Counted from the stretch's first letter, positions 9,520 through 18,062 are shown. The stretch: 64,000 nt of DNA from Pseudomonas sp. IB20 (GCF_009707325.1 NZ_CP046103.1:5220951-5284950), one strand, 5' to 3'. Numbers and translations are program-made. Notes: a model not told the origin generated them from the sequence alone.

Positions 9520-11073
9520 ACCGATAGGCGAATGGCGGGTGCCCCATGCCTGCCGTAAGCGCTCCAGCGCCAGGGCGATGTCCGCCTCAGGCACCGCGGC
9601 GAAGCCCAGCACCAGCCCGGCACGCTGATCGGCGGGCGTGGTGGATTGGGGTAGCCAATAGCTGCTCAAACCGTTGACCTCGACGTCCGCCGCATGCGCC
9701 TGGGCCAGCAATTGCTGCTCGCGCGCCAAGCTGTCCACGCGCACCGTCAAGTGCAGCCCGGCGGCGACACTGGGCAGTTCGCCGACACCTGGCAAGCCAC
9801 TGGGCCAACCGGCGAGCAAGGCGTTGCGTCGGCTCAATGCGGCACGCCGCATCCGGCGAATGTGCCGCTGGAAATGCCCGGCCGCCATGAACTCCGCCAT
9901 CACCGCCTGGGTACTGACTTCGGAATGGCGCATGTCCACGGCGCGCCGGCGGGTAAAGGCGTCCACCAATCCTTGCGGCAGTACCAGGTAACCCAGACGC
10001 AAGGCGGGGAACGCCACCTTGCCGAAGGTGCCGACGTACAGCACTCGCCCACTGCGATCCAGCGCCGCCAAAGGTGAAAGAGGCGCGCCGCTGTAGCGGT
10101 ATTCGCCGTCGTAGTCGTCCTCGATGATCCAGCCGCCTGCACGCTCGGCCCAGGCCAGCAACTCCAAACGCCGCGCCAGGCTCATTACCACGCCCAATGG
10201 GTATTGATGGGACGGCGTGACATAGGCCACACGGCAATCCTTGAGCGTGTTGAGCACCTGGCAATCGATACCCTCGCCATCCACCGGCACACCCTGCAAT
10301 CGCCCGCCGGCCAAAGCGAACGCATGGCCTGCCGCGCGATAGCCTGGATTCTCCACCGCCACCCCATCGCCGGGCTCTACCAGCAACTGTGCACAAAGGC
10401 TAATTGCCTGTTGCGCGCCGCAGGTGATCACAATTTGCTCAGCGGTGCACTGCATGCCTCGCGAGCTGCGCAGGTAAGCGGCGATCAAACCGCGCAGACG
10501 GCCGTCACCAGCCGGGTCACCGTAGCAGAGCTGTTGCAAGTCAGGCTTGCGCCAGAACGCCCCATTCAGCTTGGCCCATACCTCAAACGGAAACAGATCA
10601 AAGGCCGGCACACCCACACGAAACGCCCGAGGCGGCCCCGAGGGAGGCAGGGACAGGTGGTTATTTTTTACCCGCGTCAAACCCGCGCTGTGGATAACTT
10701 CACTGTCCAGATCTTCCGGCAAATCCGCCCACTTTGTGGATAAGGTTGGGGATAAGCCTGTTGAAAACCCTGTGGATAGTTTTGTGGATAGTTTTTTTGC
10801 CGTGGGCAGTTGGGCTACATAAGTACCATCGCCGACCCGGCTCTCAATAAACCCCTCCGCATACAGCTGATCGTAGGCGCGCACCACACTGTTTCGCGAG
10901 ATCGACAGCGCCGCCGCCAAGTCACGGGTGGCGGGCAAGCGTGTGCCGCTGACCAGCCGCCCATCCAGCACCCGCTGGCGCAAGGCGTCATACAGCTGGC
11001 GCGTCAGCCCCTGGCGGCGATCCAGCTCGATACCTGCAGGGTTGAATGACAGTGGCGGCGAGATCGACGGCAT
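9508..11073 (-). CDS. MocR-type regulator: GntR helix-turn-helix fused to aminotransferase domain
   Basis: This 521-residue PLP-dependent transcription factor has an N-terminal GntR winged helix (LPATRDLAAALSISRNSVVRAYD, ~residues 45-68) and a fold-type I aminotransferase domain from ~150. The latter has the TCGAQQAI segment and a Lys in a YVGTFGKVAFP context, which would bind PLP. The linker at ~90-115 contains repeated LST units, encoded by repeated DnaA-box-like 9-mers (see 10689-10791). MocR proteins often control PLP, GABA or polyamine genes. Its divergent neighbour is paiB, a polyamine-linked gene in Bacillus, and it lies beside aphA, so polyamine control is plausible but unproven. Confidence 0.88.
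   Translation of the reverse strand: MPSISPPLSFNPAGIELDRRQGLTRQLYDALRQRVLDGRLVSGTRLPATRDLAAALSISRNSVVRAYDQLYAEGFIESRVGDGTYVAQLPTAKKLSTKLSTGFSTGLSPTLSTKWADLPEDLDSEVIHSAGLTRVKNNHLSLPPSGPPRAFRVGVPAFDLFPFEVWAKLNGAFWRKPDLQQLCYGDPAGDGRLRGLIAAYLRSSRGMQCTAEQIVITCGAQQAISLCAQLLVEPGDGVAVENPGYRAAGHAFALAGGRLQGVPVDGEGIDCQVLNTLKDCRVAYVTPSHQYPLGVVMSLARRLELLAWAERAGGWIIEDDYDGEYRYSGAPLSPLAALDRSGRVLYVGTFGKVAFPALRLGYLVLPQGLVDAFTRRRAVDMRHSEVSTQAVMAEFMAAGHFQRHIRRMRRAALSRRNALLAGWPSGLPGVGELPSVAAGLHLTVRVDSLAREQQLLAQAHAADVEVNGLSSYWLPQSTTPADQRAGLVLGFAAVPEADIALALERLRQAWGTRHSPIGSGP
10689..10791 (-). repeat. Cluster of five DnaA-box-like 9-mers inside the MocR gene
   Basis: On the minus strand five copies occur in 103 bp, all in the same orientation: TTATCCACA at 10689-10697 and 10735-10743, TTATCCCCA at 10747-10755, and CTATCCACA at 10771-10779 and 10783-10791. 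Four of the five are in the same reading frame and encode the LSTx repeats of the linker. They could be a DnaA-binding cluster or merely a repeated linker; the sequence cannot decide. Confidence 0.6.
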
Positions 11074-11160
11074 ATTGGACCTATGAAATTGGCGCTAGAT
11101 GGCTCTTACAACGAACCATTAGCCTGCCTAGGATGCAGGCATTCGCCAAGGAATATTTCC

Positions 11161-11799
11161 ATGTACAGACCCCGCGCTTTTGCTCTCGACGATTTGCCCG
11201 AACTGCACCAGCTGATCCAGCACGCGCGCTTGGCGCAGTTGGTGACCTTTGGTGAGCAAGGCCTGCAAGCCAGCCACTTGCCGCTGCTGCTGAACCCTGA
11301 TGAAGGCCCGAACGGCACGCTCTACGGGCACCTGGCCAAAGCCAACCCGCAGTGGCGTGACCTGCAAAATGGCAGCGAAGCCCTGGTCATTTTTGCCGGC
11401 GCCGATGCCTATATCAGCCCGGCGTTCTACCCGGCCAAGGCCGAGCACGGCAAAGTGGTGCCGACCTGGAATTACATCGCGGTGCATGCGTACGGCAAGG
11501 CAGAAGTATTTACCGACGCCGAGCGTTTACTCGCCTTGGTCACGGCACTCACCGATCGCCACGAAGGCGGCCGCGCCCAGCCGTGGAAAGTCAGCGACGC
11601 CCCGGCCGACTACATTGACGGCATGCTCAAGGCCATCGTCGGTTTCGCCCTGCCCATCGAGCGCCTGATCGGCAAGCGCAAACTCAGCCAGAACCGCAGC
11701 CAAGCTGATATCAACGGCGTGCGCGAGGGCCTGGCTGCCAGCATCGATGTGCGCGACCAGACCCTCGCGCGCTTTATTCCCCAAGGAGCTTCAGAATGA
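11161..11799 (+). CDS. paiB: PaiB-family FMN-binding protein
   Basis: The 212-residue protein belongs to the PaiB family, a split-barrel FMN-binding fold described as a negative regulator of sporulation and protease genes in Bacillus. Recognisable segments are MYRPRAF at the start, ASHLPLLL near 40 and HGKVVPTWNYIAVHAYG near 98-114. AAGGAA precedes the ATG at 11161. The stop overlaps the start of the next acetyltransferase gene (ATGA). In Bacillus paiB is paired with the polyamine acetyltransferase paiA; here acetyltransferase genes also follow. Its molecular role in Pseudomonas is not established. Confidence 0.88.
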   Translation: MYRPRAFALDDLPELHQLIQHARLAQLVTFGEQGLQASHLPLLLNPDEGPNGTLYGHLAKANPQWRDLQNGSEALVIFAGADAYISPAFYPAKAEHGKVVPTWNYIAVHAYGKAEVFTDAERLLALVTALTDRHEGGRAQPWKVSDAPADYIDGMLKAIVGFALPIERLIGKRKLSQNRSQADINGVREGLAASIDVRDQTLARFIPQGASE

Positions 11800-12242
11800 G
11801 CCAGATCGACATCCGCCAGGTCACTGCCGCCGACCACGCCGCGTGGCTGCCGCTGTGGCAGGCGTACTTGACGTTCTACAACACCGAACTGCCCGACGCC
11901 GTTAGCCAAAGCACCTGGCAACGCTTGATCGATGCCAACGAGCCGACCCACTCGGCCCTGGCCTGGCAGGACGGCAAGGCGGTGGGCATGGTCAACTTCA
12001 TCTACCACCGCTCCAACTGGAGCATCGAGAATTCCTGCTACCTGCAGGACCTGCTGGTGGACCCGGCCCAACGCGGCACCGGCGTGGGCCGCAAGCTGAT
12101 CGAATTCGTCTACGCCACCGCCAAGGCCGATGGTTGCTGCAAGGTCCACTGGTTGACCCACGAGACCAATGCCACGGCGATCCAACTCTACGAACGCATT
12201 GCCGAACGTCCTGGCTTTATCCAATTTCGCAAAGGTCTTTAA
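11796..12242 (+). CDS. GNAT-family N-acetyltransferase
   Basis: This 148-residue single-domain acetyltransferase has the acetyl-CoA pyrophosphate loop RGTGVGRKLIE near residue 90, preceded by the QDLLVDPAQ strand. It is translationally coupled to paiB (ATGA overlap), which suggests a shared role, possibly acetylation of a polyamine or an amino-acid analogue by analogy with paiA. The substrate cannot be read from the sequence. Confidence 0.85.
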   Translation: MSQIDIRQVTAADHAAWLPLWQAYLTFYNTELPDAVSQSTWQRLIDANEPTHSALAWQDGKAVGMVNFIYHRSNWSIENSCYLQDLLVDPAQRGTGVGRKLIEFVYATAKADGCCKVHWLTHETNATAIQLYERIAERPGFIQFRKGL

Positions 12243-12252
12243 GGAGCGCAGC

Positions 12253-12924
12253 ATGCCTATCTCACCCGCCGACTGGAAAGGCGTCCCAGCGCCCACCGTT
12301 GAACTGCTCGAAGGGCATTTTATCCGCCTGGAAAAACTCGACCCCGCGCGCCATGGCGACGGCCTGTGGCAAGCCCTCGAAGGCCCCGGCGCCGACCCGA
12401 AGCTCTGGGACTATTTGCCCTACGGCCCGTTTGCCGAACGCACCGCGTTCGATGCCTGGCTCAACAACCATGCCCAGCACAGCGAACCGTATTTCTTCAG
12501 CGTGATCGACCGCCAAAGCGGCGACGTGCAGGGCATCCTCAGCCTGATGTCCATCGTCCCGGCCCAGGGCCGCATCGAAATCGGCCACGTCACCTTCGGC
12601 GCACCGATGCAGCGCTCGCCGAAAAGCACCGAGGCGGTCTACCTGCTGGCCAAGTACGCGTTCGAGCAGGGCTACCGTCGCCTGGAATGGAAGTGCAACA
12701 ACGGCAATGCCCGCTCCAAATACGCGGCGGAGCGCTTGGGCTTCAGTTTTGAAGGCGTGTTCCGCCAGCACATGGTGGTCAAAGGGCAGAACCGCGATAC
12801 CGCGTGGTATTCGATCCTGGATTCGGAATGGCCGACGGTTGGGGCAGGGTTTGAGGAGTGGTTGTCGCAGGCGAACCAGAGTGGTTCCGGCCAACTGAAA
12901 ACACTGGCCGAGTGCCGAGCCTGA
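12253..12924 (+). CDS. GNAT-family N-acetyltransferase (RimJ/RimL-like)
   Basis: The 223-residue protein resembles the RimJ/RimL branch of GNAT acetyltransferases. Landmarks are LWDYLPYGPF near 55, EIGHVTFGAPMQRSP near 111-125, and KCNNGNARSKYAAERLGFSFEGV near 152-174. AAGGAG precedes the ATG, ten bases after the upstream acetyltransferase, so the three genes from paiB form one operon. The acetyl acceptor is unknown. Confidence 0.85.
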   Translation: MPISPADWKGVPAPTVELLEGHFIRLEKLDPARHGDGLWQALEGPGADPKLWDYLPYGPFAERTAFDAWLNNHAQHSEPYFFSVIDRQSGDVQGILSLMSIVPAQGRIEIGHVTFGAPMQRSPKSTEAVYLLAKYAFEQGYRRLEWKCNNGNARSKYAAERLGFSFEGVFRQHMVVKGQNRDTAWYSILDSEWPTVGAGFEEWLSQANQSGSGQLKTLAECRA

Positions 12925-12949
12925 CGTTGCAAAACACTCTAGATAGTAG

Positions 12950-13066
12950 CGATTCCAAGCTTTGGGCTCGCGCTTCCCGCCCAGCCTGGGCCTTGGCTAC
13001 ACCGGCGAACTGGGCAGCAACAGCCGCAACCATGCGCTGACAGGCCAATGGCTGATGCGTTTTTAA
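12950..13066 (+). pseudogene. 3' remnant of an autotransporter beta-barrel gene
   Basis: The frame from about 12950 to the TAA at 13064-13066 encodes the last ~38 residues of an autotransporter. It includes LGLGYTGELGSNSRN and ends GQWLMRF, with the C-terminal Phe of an outer-membrane barrel. It has no start, and a stop lies just upstream (12947-12949). It aligns with the end of the intact-looking autotransporter gene 110 bp downstream (GLTYSAQAGTNSRS). I infer it is what remains of a deleted or rearranged sister gene. Confidence 0.65.
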
Positions 13067-13175
13067 TCGCGCCGTACTAGAGACAACTCCCGCAAAACAG
13101 GGGTCGATGACCTGACAGTTATCACCTCGCCATCTCGCTAAATTCCCGGCCTCACTCATCAGAGGTTGGGATTAC

Positions 13176-14462
13176 ATGCCCTTTACACATCACAGACTTG
13201 CCCTTGTCCTGGCCCTTGCGCTCAGCGCCACCAGCCTTCCCTACGCACAGGCGCGAGGCGATATCGAGTACGCGCCGTACACATCTCACCCCTACGACGC
13301 GATTGACGACAACTGGCTGCAAAGGCCCCCACAGCAAGCAGCACCGGTCAAAGGGGACCTTACCGGCCAGGCCACCTCGTACAATGGCCTGCAAATCGCG
13401 AAGGTTCTGGAACCTGCGTTGATGGGCTTGCTGGAGCCTGATGATTTGGACTCGCAAGACCTCAAGGACTTAGAGACACTCACGGACACGTTGAGCAAAC
13501 ACCCCGGTGGGATCGGCGCCATCCTCGAACAGTTAGCCGGCAGCCAGAATGCCAACTTGGCTGCCGCCACCCAAAACGCCACGCAGCAGCTCGGTACCCA
13601 ACTGCTCTCAACCCTGCGCACCCTGCCCACTGACGACAACGGACATTTCTGGGCGCAAGGCCTTGGCAACGACGCCAGCCTCGACAAACAACGCGGCAGC
13701 GCCGGTCTGAAATATGGCACCCAAGGTTTGTTGCTGGGCGCCGACTGGGCGCTGGATCACGCCTGGCGCGTAGGTGTGATGGGCGCAAAATCCACCAGCC
13801 ACTTTGACGCAAAACGCTTTTCCGCCGACCTGGACAGCTGGCACCTGGGTGGATACGCCGTGCGTCAGGATGGGCCGTTGGCCCTGCGCCTGGGTGCGGT
13901 CTACAGCGACCATACCGGGCAGAACAAGCGCAACGTCACCCTGTTTGAATACAAGGAGCAGCTCAAGGGCAACTACAACGCCCAAAGCCAAACCGTGTTC
14001 TCCGAGCTGGGCTATCTACTGGGCAGTGAAGACTTGTACATGGAGCCCTTCGCAGGCCTTGGGTTTCAGCGCTATCACCGCGACAGCTTCAAGGAAACAG
14101 GTGGCCTGGCCGCGCTGAACGTTGGCTCACAAACTCAGAAAAACCTGAGCAGCACCTTCGGCCTGCGCCTGGCCACGGTGTACCACTTCGACAACCGGAT
14201 GAGCCTCACACCACACTTGAGTACGAGCTGGAAACACCTCTACGGCGAAGTCGAAAGCCAAGTACGCCAATCCTCTCGCGCTGCGCCGCTCATTGACGCG
14301 TTCACCATCACAGGTACGTCTCTGGACCGTAACAGCCTGGACCTGCAAACCGGCCTGGACCTTGCCTTGTCGACACAACATAGCGTCGGTCTAACCTACA
14401 GCGCCCAAGCCGGTACCAACAGCCGCAGCCAGGCCTGGGGCTCGCAGGCAAGCCACACTTAA
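13176..14462 (+). CDS. Autotransporter-domain outer-membrane protein with altered C-terminus
   Basis: The 428-residue protein has a signal peptide (~1-26, ending AQARG) and a short helical region to ~150. A C-terminal autotransporter barrel follows, recognised by the GHFWAQGLG start at ~158 and alternating strands. The expected last strand ending in Phe is missing: the protein ends QAWGSQASHT. The DNA coding these last residues (CTCGCAGGCAAGCCACACTT) looks like a REP core, so a REP insertion or rearrangement may have replaced the native end. The remnant at 12950-13066 shows the expected ending. Without the terminal Phe, recognition by BamA may be impaired. The passenger function is unknown. 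Confidence 0.75.
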   Translation: MPFTHHRLALVLALALSATSLPYAQARGDIEYAPYTSHPYDAIDDNWLQRPPQQAAPVKGDLTGQATSYNGLQIAKVLEPALMGLLEPDDLDSQDLKDLETLTDTLSKHPGGIGAILEQLAGSQNANLAAATQNATQQLGTQLLSTLRTLPTDDNGHFWAQGLGNDASLDKQRGSAGLKYGTQGLLLGADWALDHAWRVGVMGAKSTSHFDAKRFSADLDSWHLGGYAVRQDGPLALRLGAVYSDHTGQNKRNVTLFEYKEQLKGNYNAQSQTVFSELGYLLGSEDLYMEPFAGLGFQRYHRDSFKETGGLAALNVGSQTQKNLSSTFGLRLATVYHFDNRMSLTPHLSTSWKHLYGEVESQVRQSSRAAPLIDAFTITGTSLDRNSLDLQTGLDLALSTQHSVGLTYSAQAGTNSRSQAWGSQASHT

Positions 14463-14488
14463 CCGAGCACGCCCTCAATACGCAGGCG

Positions 14489-14514
14489 AAAAAAAAGGGG
14501 GGCACCTGCCCCCC
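14489..14514 (-). terminator. Intrinsic terminator of the pycA-pycB operon
   Basis: GGGGGGCA (14497-14504) pairs with TGCCCCCC (14507-14514). On the minus strand the stem is followed by a run of T (14489-14496). It lies 33 bases beyond the pycB stop. Confidence 0.85.
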
Positions 14515-14547
14515 CGAGGATTAAACGTTAGCCTCGAAGACTGTTAA

Positions 14548-16356
14548 TCAGCCTTCGATTTCAATCAGTATTTCGCCAGGGTTTACCCGGTCGCCCTTGG
14601 CCACATGAACGGCGCTGACCTTGCCGGCAATCGCAGCCTGCACTTCGGTTTCCATCTTCATGGCTTCGGTAATCAACACGGCCTGGCCGGCTTTCACCAC
14701 GTCGCCCTCCTTGACCAGCACGTCGACGATGTTGCCCGGCATCGCCGTGCTGACATGGCCGGGCTCGGTGGCGTGCTTGCGCTTGCTGCCGCCACTGCTG
14801 ACAAACTCGTTGAGCGGTTCGAACACCACTTCTTCCGGCATGCCATCGATGGACAGGTAGAAGTGGCGCTTACCTTCGGCCTTGACGCCGACACCGGTGA
14901 TATCGACGCGGTAGCTTTCGCCGTGTACGTCGATAACGAACTCAGTCGGTACACCCTCGCCACCGGCACGGGCAACGCCGCCGGCTTCCGGAATCGGCAG
15001 CAGCACTTCGGGCGTCAGGGTGCCGGCGTCACGTTCTTCGAGGAACTTGCGGCCGATGTCCGGGAACATTGCGTAGGTCAGCACGTCTTCTTCGGACTTG
15101 GCCAACGCACCGATTTCGCCGCGCAGCTTGGTCATTTCCGGCTTGAGCAAGTCGGCTGGACGCACGTCGATCACTTCTTCGCTGCCGATGGCCTGGCGAC
15201 GCAGTTTTTCGTTCACAGTGCCCGGCGCCTTGCCGTAGCCGCCTTGCAGGTAGAGCTTCACTTCGTTGGTGATGGTCTTGTAGCGCTCGCCGGCCAGCAC
15301 GTTGAAGAACGCCTGGGTGCCGACAATCTGCGAGGTCGGCGTCACCAGCGGCGGGAAGCCGAGGTCTTCCCGTACCCGTGGGATTTCGGCCAGCACTTCG
15401 CTCATGCGGTTCAGAGCACCCTGCTCTTTCAACTGGTTGGCCAGGTTGGAGATCATCCCGCCCGGTACCTGGTTGACTTGCACGCGGGTGTCGACGGCGG
15501 TGAACTCGCTTTCGAACTGGTGGTACTTCTTACGCACGGCGTAGAAGTACAGGCCAATTTCCTGCAGCAGTTCCAGGTCGAGGCCGGTGTCGAATTCGCT
15601 GCCTTTGAGGGCGGCAACCATCGACTCGGTGCCCGGGTGGCTGGTGCCCCAAGCGAAGCTGGAGATCGCCGTGTCGATGTGGTCGGCACCGTTTTCGATG
15701 GCCTTGAGTTGGCACATCGCGGCCAAGCCGGCCGTGTCATGGGAGTGAATAAAGATGGGCAGACTTTGTTCGGCTTTCAGCGCCTTGACCAGTTCACCGG
15801 TGGCGTACGGGGTCAGCAGGCCGGCCATGTCCTTGATCGCGATCGAGTCGCAACCCATCGACTCCAGTTGCTTGGCCTGGGCCACAAAGGCTTCGATGGT
15901 GTGCACCGGGCTGGTGGTGTAGGCGATGGTGCCTTGGGCGTGTTTGCCGGCGGCTTTCACCGCCTCGATAGCCACGCGCAGGTTACGCACATCGTTCATC
16001 GCGTCGAAGATGCGGAACACGTCGATGCCATTCACGGCAGCCTTGGCGACGAAGGCTTTGACCACGTCGTCGCTGTAGTGGCGGTAGCCCAGCAGGTTCT
16101 GGCCGCGCAGCAGCATCTGCAGGCGGGTGTTGGGCAACGCGGCGCGCAGCTGGCGCAGGCGCTCCCACGGGTCTTCTTTGAGGAAGCGTACGCAGGCGTC
16201 GAAGGTTGCGCCGCCCCAAACTTCCAGAGACCAGTAGCCAACTTTGTCGAGCTTGTCGCAGATCGGCAGCATGTCGTCGGTGCGCATGCGGGTCGCCAGC
16301 AACGATTGGTGGGCGTCGCGCAGGATGGTGTCGGTTACGAAGATTTTTTTAGACAT
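14548..16356 (-). CDS. pycB: Pyruvate carboxylase subunit B (carboxyltransferase plus biotin carrier)
   Basis: This 602-residue subunit transfers CO2 from carboxybiotin to pyruvate to make oxaloacetate, an anaplerotic step. The N-terminal carboxyltransferase barrel starts KIFVTDTILRDAHQS and has the metal/substrate motif SHDTAGLA near 206. The C-terminal biotinyl domain carries the EAMKMET biotinylation site near 568. Databases often label it oadA (oxaloacetate decarboxylase alpha), but the partner biotin carboxylase upstream supports the two-subunit pyruvate carboxylase of Pseudomonas. GAGGAA precedes the ATG at 16354-16356. An 81-bp duplication separates it from pycA. Confidence 0.93.
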   Translation of the reverse strand: MSKKIFVTDTILRDAHQSLLATRMRTDDMLPICDKLDKVGYWSLEVWGGATFDACVRFLKEDPWERLRQLRAALPNTRLQMLLRGQNLLGYRHYSDDVVKAFVAKAAVNGIDVFRIFDAMNDVRNLRVAIEAVKAAGKHAQGTIAYTTSPVHTIEAFVAQAKQLESMGCDSIAIKDMAGLLTPYATGELVKALKAEQSLPIFIHSHDTAGLAAMCQLKAIENGADHIDTAISSFAWGTSHPGTESMVAALKGSEFDTGLDLELLQEIGLYFYAVRKKYHQFESEFTAVDTRVQVNQVPGGMISNLANQLKEQGALNRMSEVLAEIPRVREDLGFPPLVTPTSQIVGTQAFFNVLAGERYKTITNEVKLYLQGGYGKAPGTVNEKLRRQAIGSEEVIDVRPADLLKPEMTKLRGEIGALAKSEEDVLTYAMFPDIGRKFLEERDAGTLTPEVLLPIPEAGGVARAGGEGVPTEFVIDVHGESYRVDITGVGVKAEGKRHFYLSIDGMPEEVVFEPLNEFVSSGGSKRKHATEPGHVSTAMPGNIVDVLVKEGDVVKAGQAVLITEAMKMETEVQAAIAGKVSAVHVAKGDRVNPGEILIEIEG

Positions 16357-16492
16357 TGGAATATTCCTCACAGGCCTGCGTGGGCGGCGATGGCGGCGGC
16401 GATGGCCAGCTTGTCGGTTACGAAGATTTTTTTAGACATTGGAATATTCCTCACAGGCCTGCGTGGGCGGCGATGGCGGCGGCGATGGCCAG
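16329..16492. repeat. Perfect 81-bp duplication at the pycA/pycB junction (period 83)
   Basis: Bases 16329-16409 and 16412-16492 are identical; two bases (CT) separate them. Each copy carries the last codons and stop of pycA, the intergenic ribosome site, and the first codons of pycB. The event leaves both real genes intact and places a chimeric mini-frame between them. Confidence 0.9.
16368..16439 (-). CDS. Chimeric 23-codon mini-ORF made by the duplication
   Basis: Between pycA and pycB the duplicated ribosome site and ATG (16437-16439) open a 23-codon frame. It begins MSKKIFVTDK, as PycB does, and ends AIAAAIAAHAGL, as PycA does. It stops at 16368-16370, 11 bases before the pycB ATG. It has the same GAGGAA signal and spacing as pycB, so it could be translated and may pass ribosomes to pycB. 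It is most likely a by-product and not a selected gene. Confidence 0.5.
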   Translation of the reverse strand: MSKKIFVTDKLAIAAAIAAHAGL

Positions 16493-17866
16493 GGCCAGCT
16501 CTTCGGGTTTGCGCTTGATCGAGTAGTTGGTCAGCTCAGGGTGGCTTTCCACAAAGCTTGTATTAAATTGGCCGCTGCGGAATTCCGGGTTGCGCAGGAT
16601 TTCTTGGTAGTAGGCGGCGGTGGTCTTCACGCCCTGCAGGCGCATGTCGTCCAGGGCACGCAGGCCGCGGTCCATGGCTTCTTCCCAGGTCAACGCCCAC
16701 ACCACCAGTTTCAGGCACATGGAGTCGTAGAACGGCGGGATGGTGTAGCCGGTATAGATCGCCGTGTCGGTACGCACGCCGGGGCCGCCGGGCGCGTAGT
16801 AACGGGTAATCTTGCCGAAACTTGGCAGGAAGTTGTTCTTCGGGTCTTCGGCGTTGATACGGAACTGCAACGCGAAACCACGGTGCTGGATGTCTTCCTG
16901 TTTCACTGACAGCGGCAGGCCCGAGGCGATGCGGATCTGCTCGCGAACGATGTCGATGCCGGTGATTTCTTCGGTGATGGTGTGTTCCACCTGCACCCGG
17001 GTGTTCATTTCCATGAAGTACACCTCGCCCTCGGCGAGCAGGAACTCCACGGTACCGGCGTTCTCGTAGCCCACGGCCTTGGCCGCGCGCACCGACAGGT
17101 CGCCGATGTAAGCGCGCTGTTCCGGGGTGAGTTGCGGGCTTGGGGCGATTTCAATGAGCTTCTGGTTACGGCGCTGGATCGAGCAGTCGCGCTCGAACAA
17201 ATGCACCACATTGCCGAAGCTGTCACCGAGGATCTGCGCCTCGATGTGCTTGGGATTGACGATGCATTTTTCCAGGAACACTTCCGCCGAGCCGAATGCC
17301 TTGGTGGCTTCGGAGATCACGCGAGGGAAGGCTTGTTCGAGTTCTTCGCGGCTGTTGCAACGACGAATACCGCGACCGCCGCCACCGGAGGTGGCCTTGA
17401 GCATCACCGGGTAACCAATGCGGTCGCCTTCGGTGAGGGCTTCAGCGATGTCGGCAACGTTGCCTTCAGTGCCGGGCGTCACTGGCACGCCGGCCTTGAT
17501 CATGCTGCGGCGCGCTTCGGTCTTGTCGCCCATGCGGCGGATCACTTCCGCCGACGGGCCGATGAATTTGATCCCACGTTCGGCGCAGATGTCTGCCAGC
17601 TCGGCGTTTTCCGATAGGAAACCGTAACCGGGGTGCAGCGCATCACAACCGGTTTCCACGGCCAGGTTCACCAGCTTGCGCGGGTTCAGGTAGCCGGCCA
17701 GGGGCTCGGCACCAATGCTGTGGGCTTCGTCAGCACGTTTTACGTGCAACGCATGGCGGTCGGCGTCCGAGTAAACCGCGACCGAGCGAATGCCCATCTC
17801 GGCGCAGGCACGCACGATTCGTACGGCAATCTCACCCCGGTTGGCGATCAGGATCTTTTTTATCAC
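16451..17866 (-). CDS. pycA: Pyruvate carboxylase subunit A (biotin carboxylase)
   Basis: This 471-residue ATP-grasp enzyme carboxylates the biotin on PycB with bicarbonate and ATP. It starts IKKILIANRGEIAVRI, has the glycine-rich ATP loop KATSGGGGRGIR near residue 160, and FMEMNTRVQVEHTITEEITG near 287. Length and order match acetyl-CoA carboxylase AccC as well, but the adjacent pycB and divergent pycR make pyruvate carboxylase the right call. The promoter faces the pycR gene across 18009-18026. Confidence 0.93.
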   Translation of the reverse strand: MIKKILIANRGEIAVRIVRACAEMGIRSVAVYSDADRHALHVKRADEAHSIGAEPLAGYLNPRKLVNLAVETGCDALHPGYGFLSENAELADICAERGIKFIGPSAEVIRRMGDKTEARRSMIKAGVPVTPGTEGNVADIAEALTEGDRIGYPVMLKATSGGGGRGIRRCNSREELEQAFPRVISEATKAFGSAEVFLEKCIVNPKHIEAQILGDSFGNVVHLFERDCSIQRRNQKLIEIAPSPQLTPEQRAYIGDLSVRAAKAVGYENAGTVEFLLAEGEVYFMEMNTRVQVEHTITEEITGIDIVREQIRIASGLPLSVKQEDIQHRGFALQFRINAEDPKNNFLPSFGKITRYYAPGGPGVRTDTAIYTGYTIPPFYDSMCLKLVVWALTWEEAMDRGLRALDDMRLQGVKTTAAYYQEILRNPEFRSGQFNTSFVESHPELTNYSIKRKPEELALAIAAAIAAHAGL

Positions 17867-18008
17867 TTGGAAATTCCCTTGAGCCGATTGCTGCGTTCTT
17901 CGACCCGCTGGATCCGAGTCGGCGCGTGACCAAATGTTTCATGACAGTCGCGAGACACACACTATGCGCACCGGAGGATTAACAAAAATCAATAATTATT
18001 GGGTTGTG

Positions 18009-18026
18009 TATAAGTAAAGACTTATA
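18009..18026. promoter_or_regulatory. Palindromic operator between pycA and pycR
   Basis: TATAAGT and ACTTATA form a perfect 7-bp inverted repeat with AAAG between them, containing a T-N11-A core. It sits in the divergent pycA/pycR promoter region, 37 bases before the pycR start. PycR is the obvious candidate to bind it. Confidence 0.5.
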
Positions 18027-18062
18027 GTTGGCCGGACAGCTTGGGGCGAGAGGATTTAAATA

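Noticed and set aside
14605..16518. 637-codon frame antisense to pycB
   Set aside because: It is a shadow of high-GC third positions. The minus-strand gene has clear carboxyltransferase and biotin motifs.
16451..17866. Acetyl-CoA carboxylase AccC
   Set aside because: The fold is the same, but the adjacent carboxyltransferase/biotin subunit and divergent pycR identify pyruvate carboxylase. AccC is normally paired with accB.
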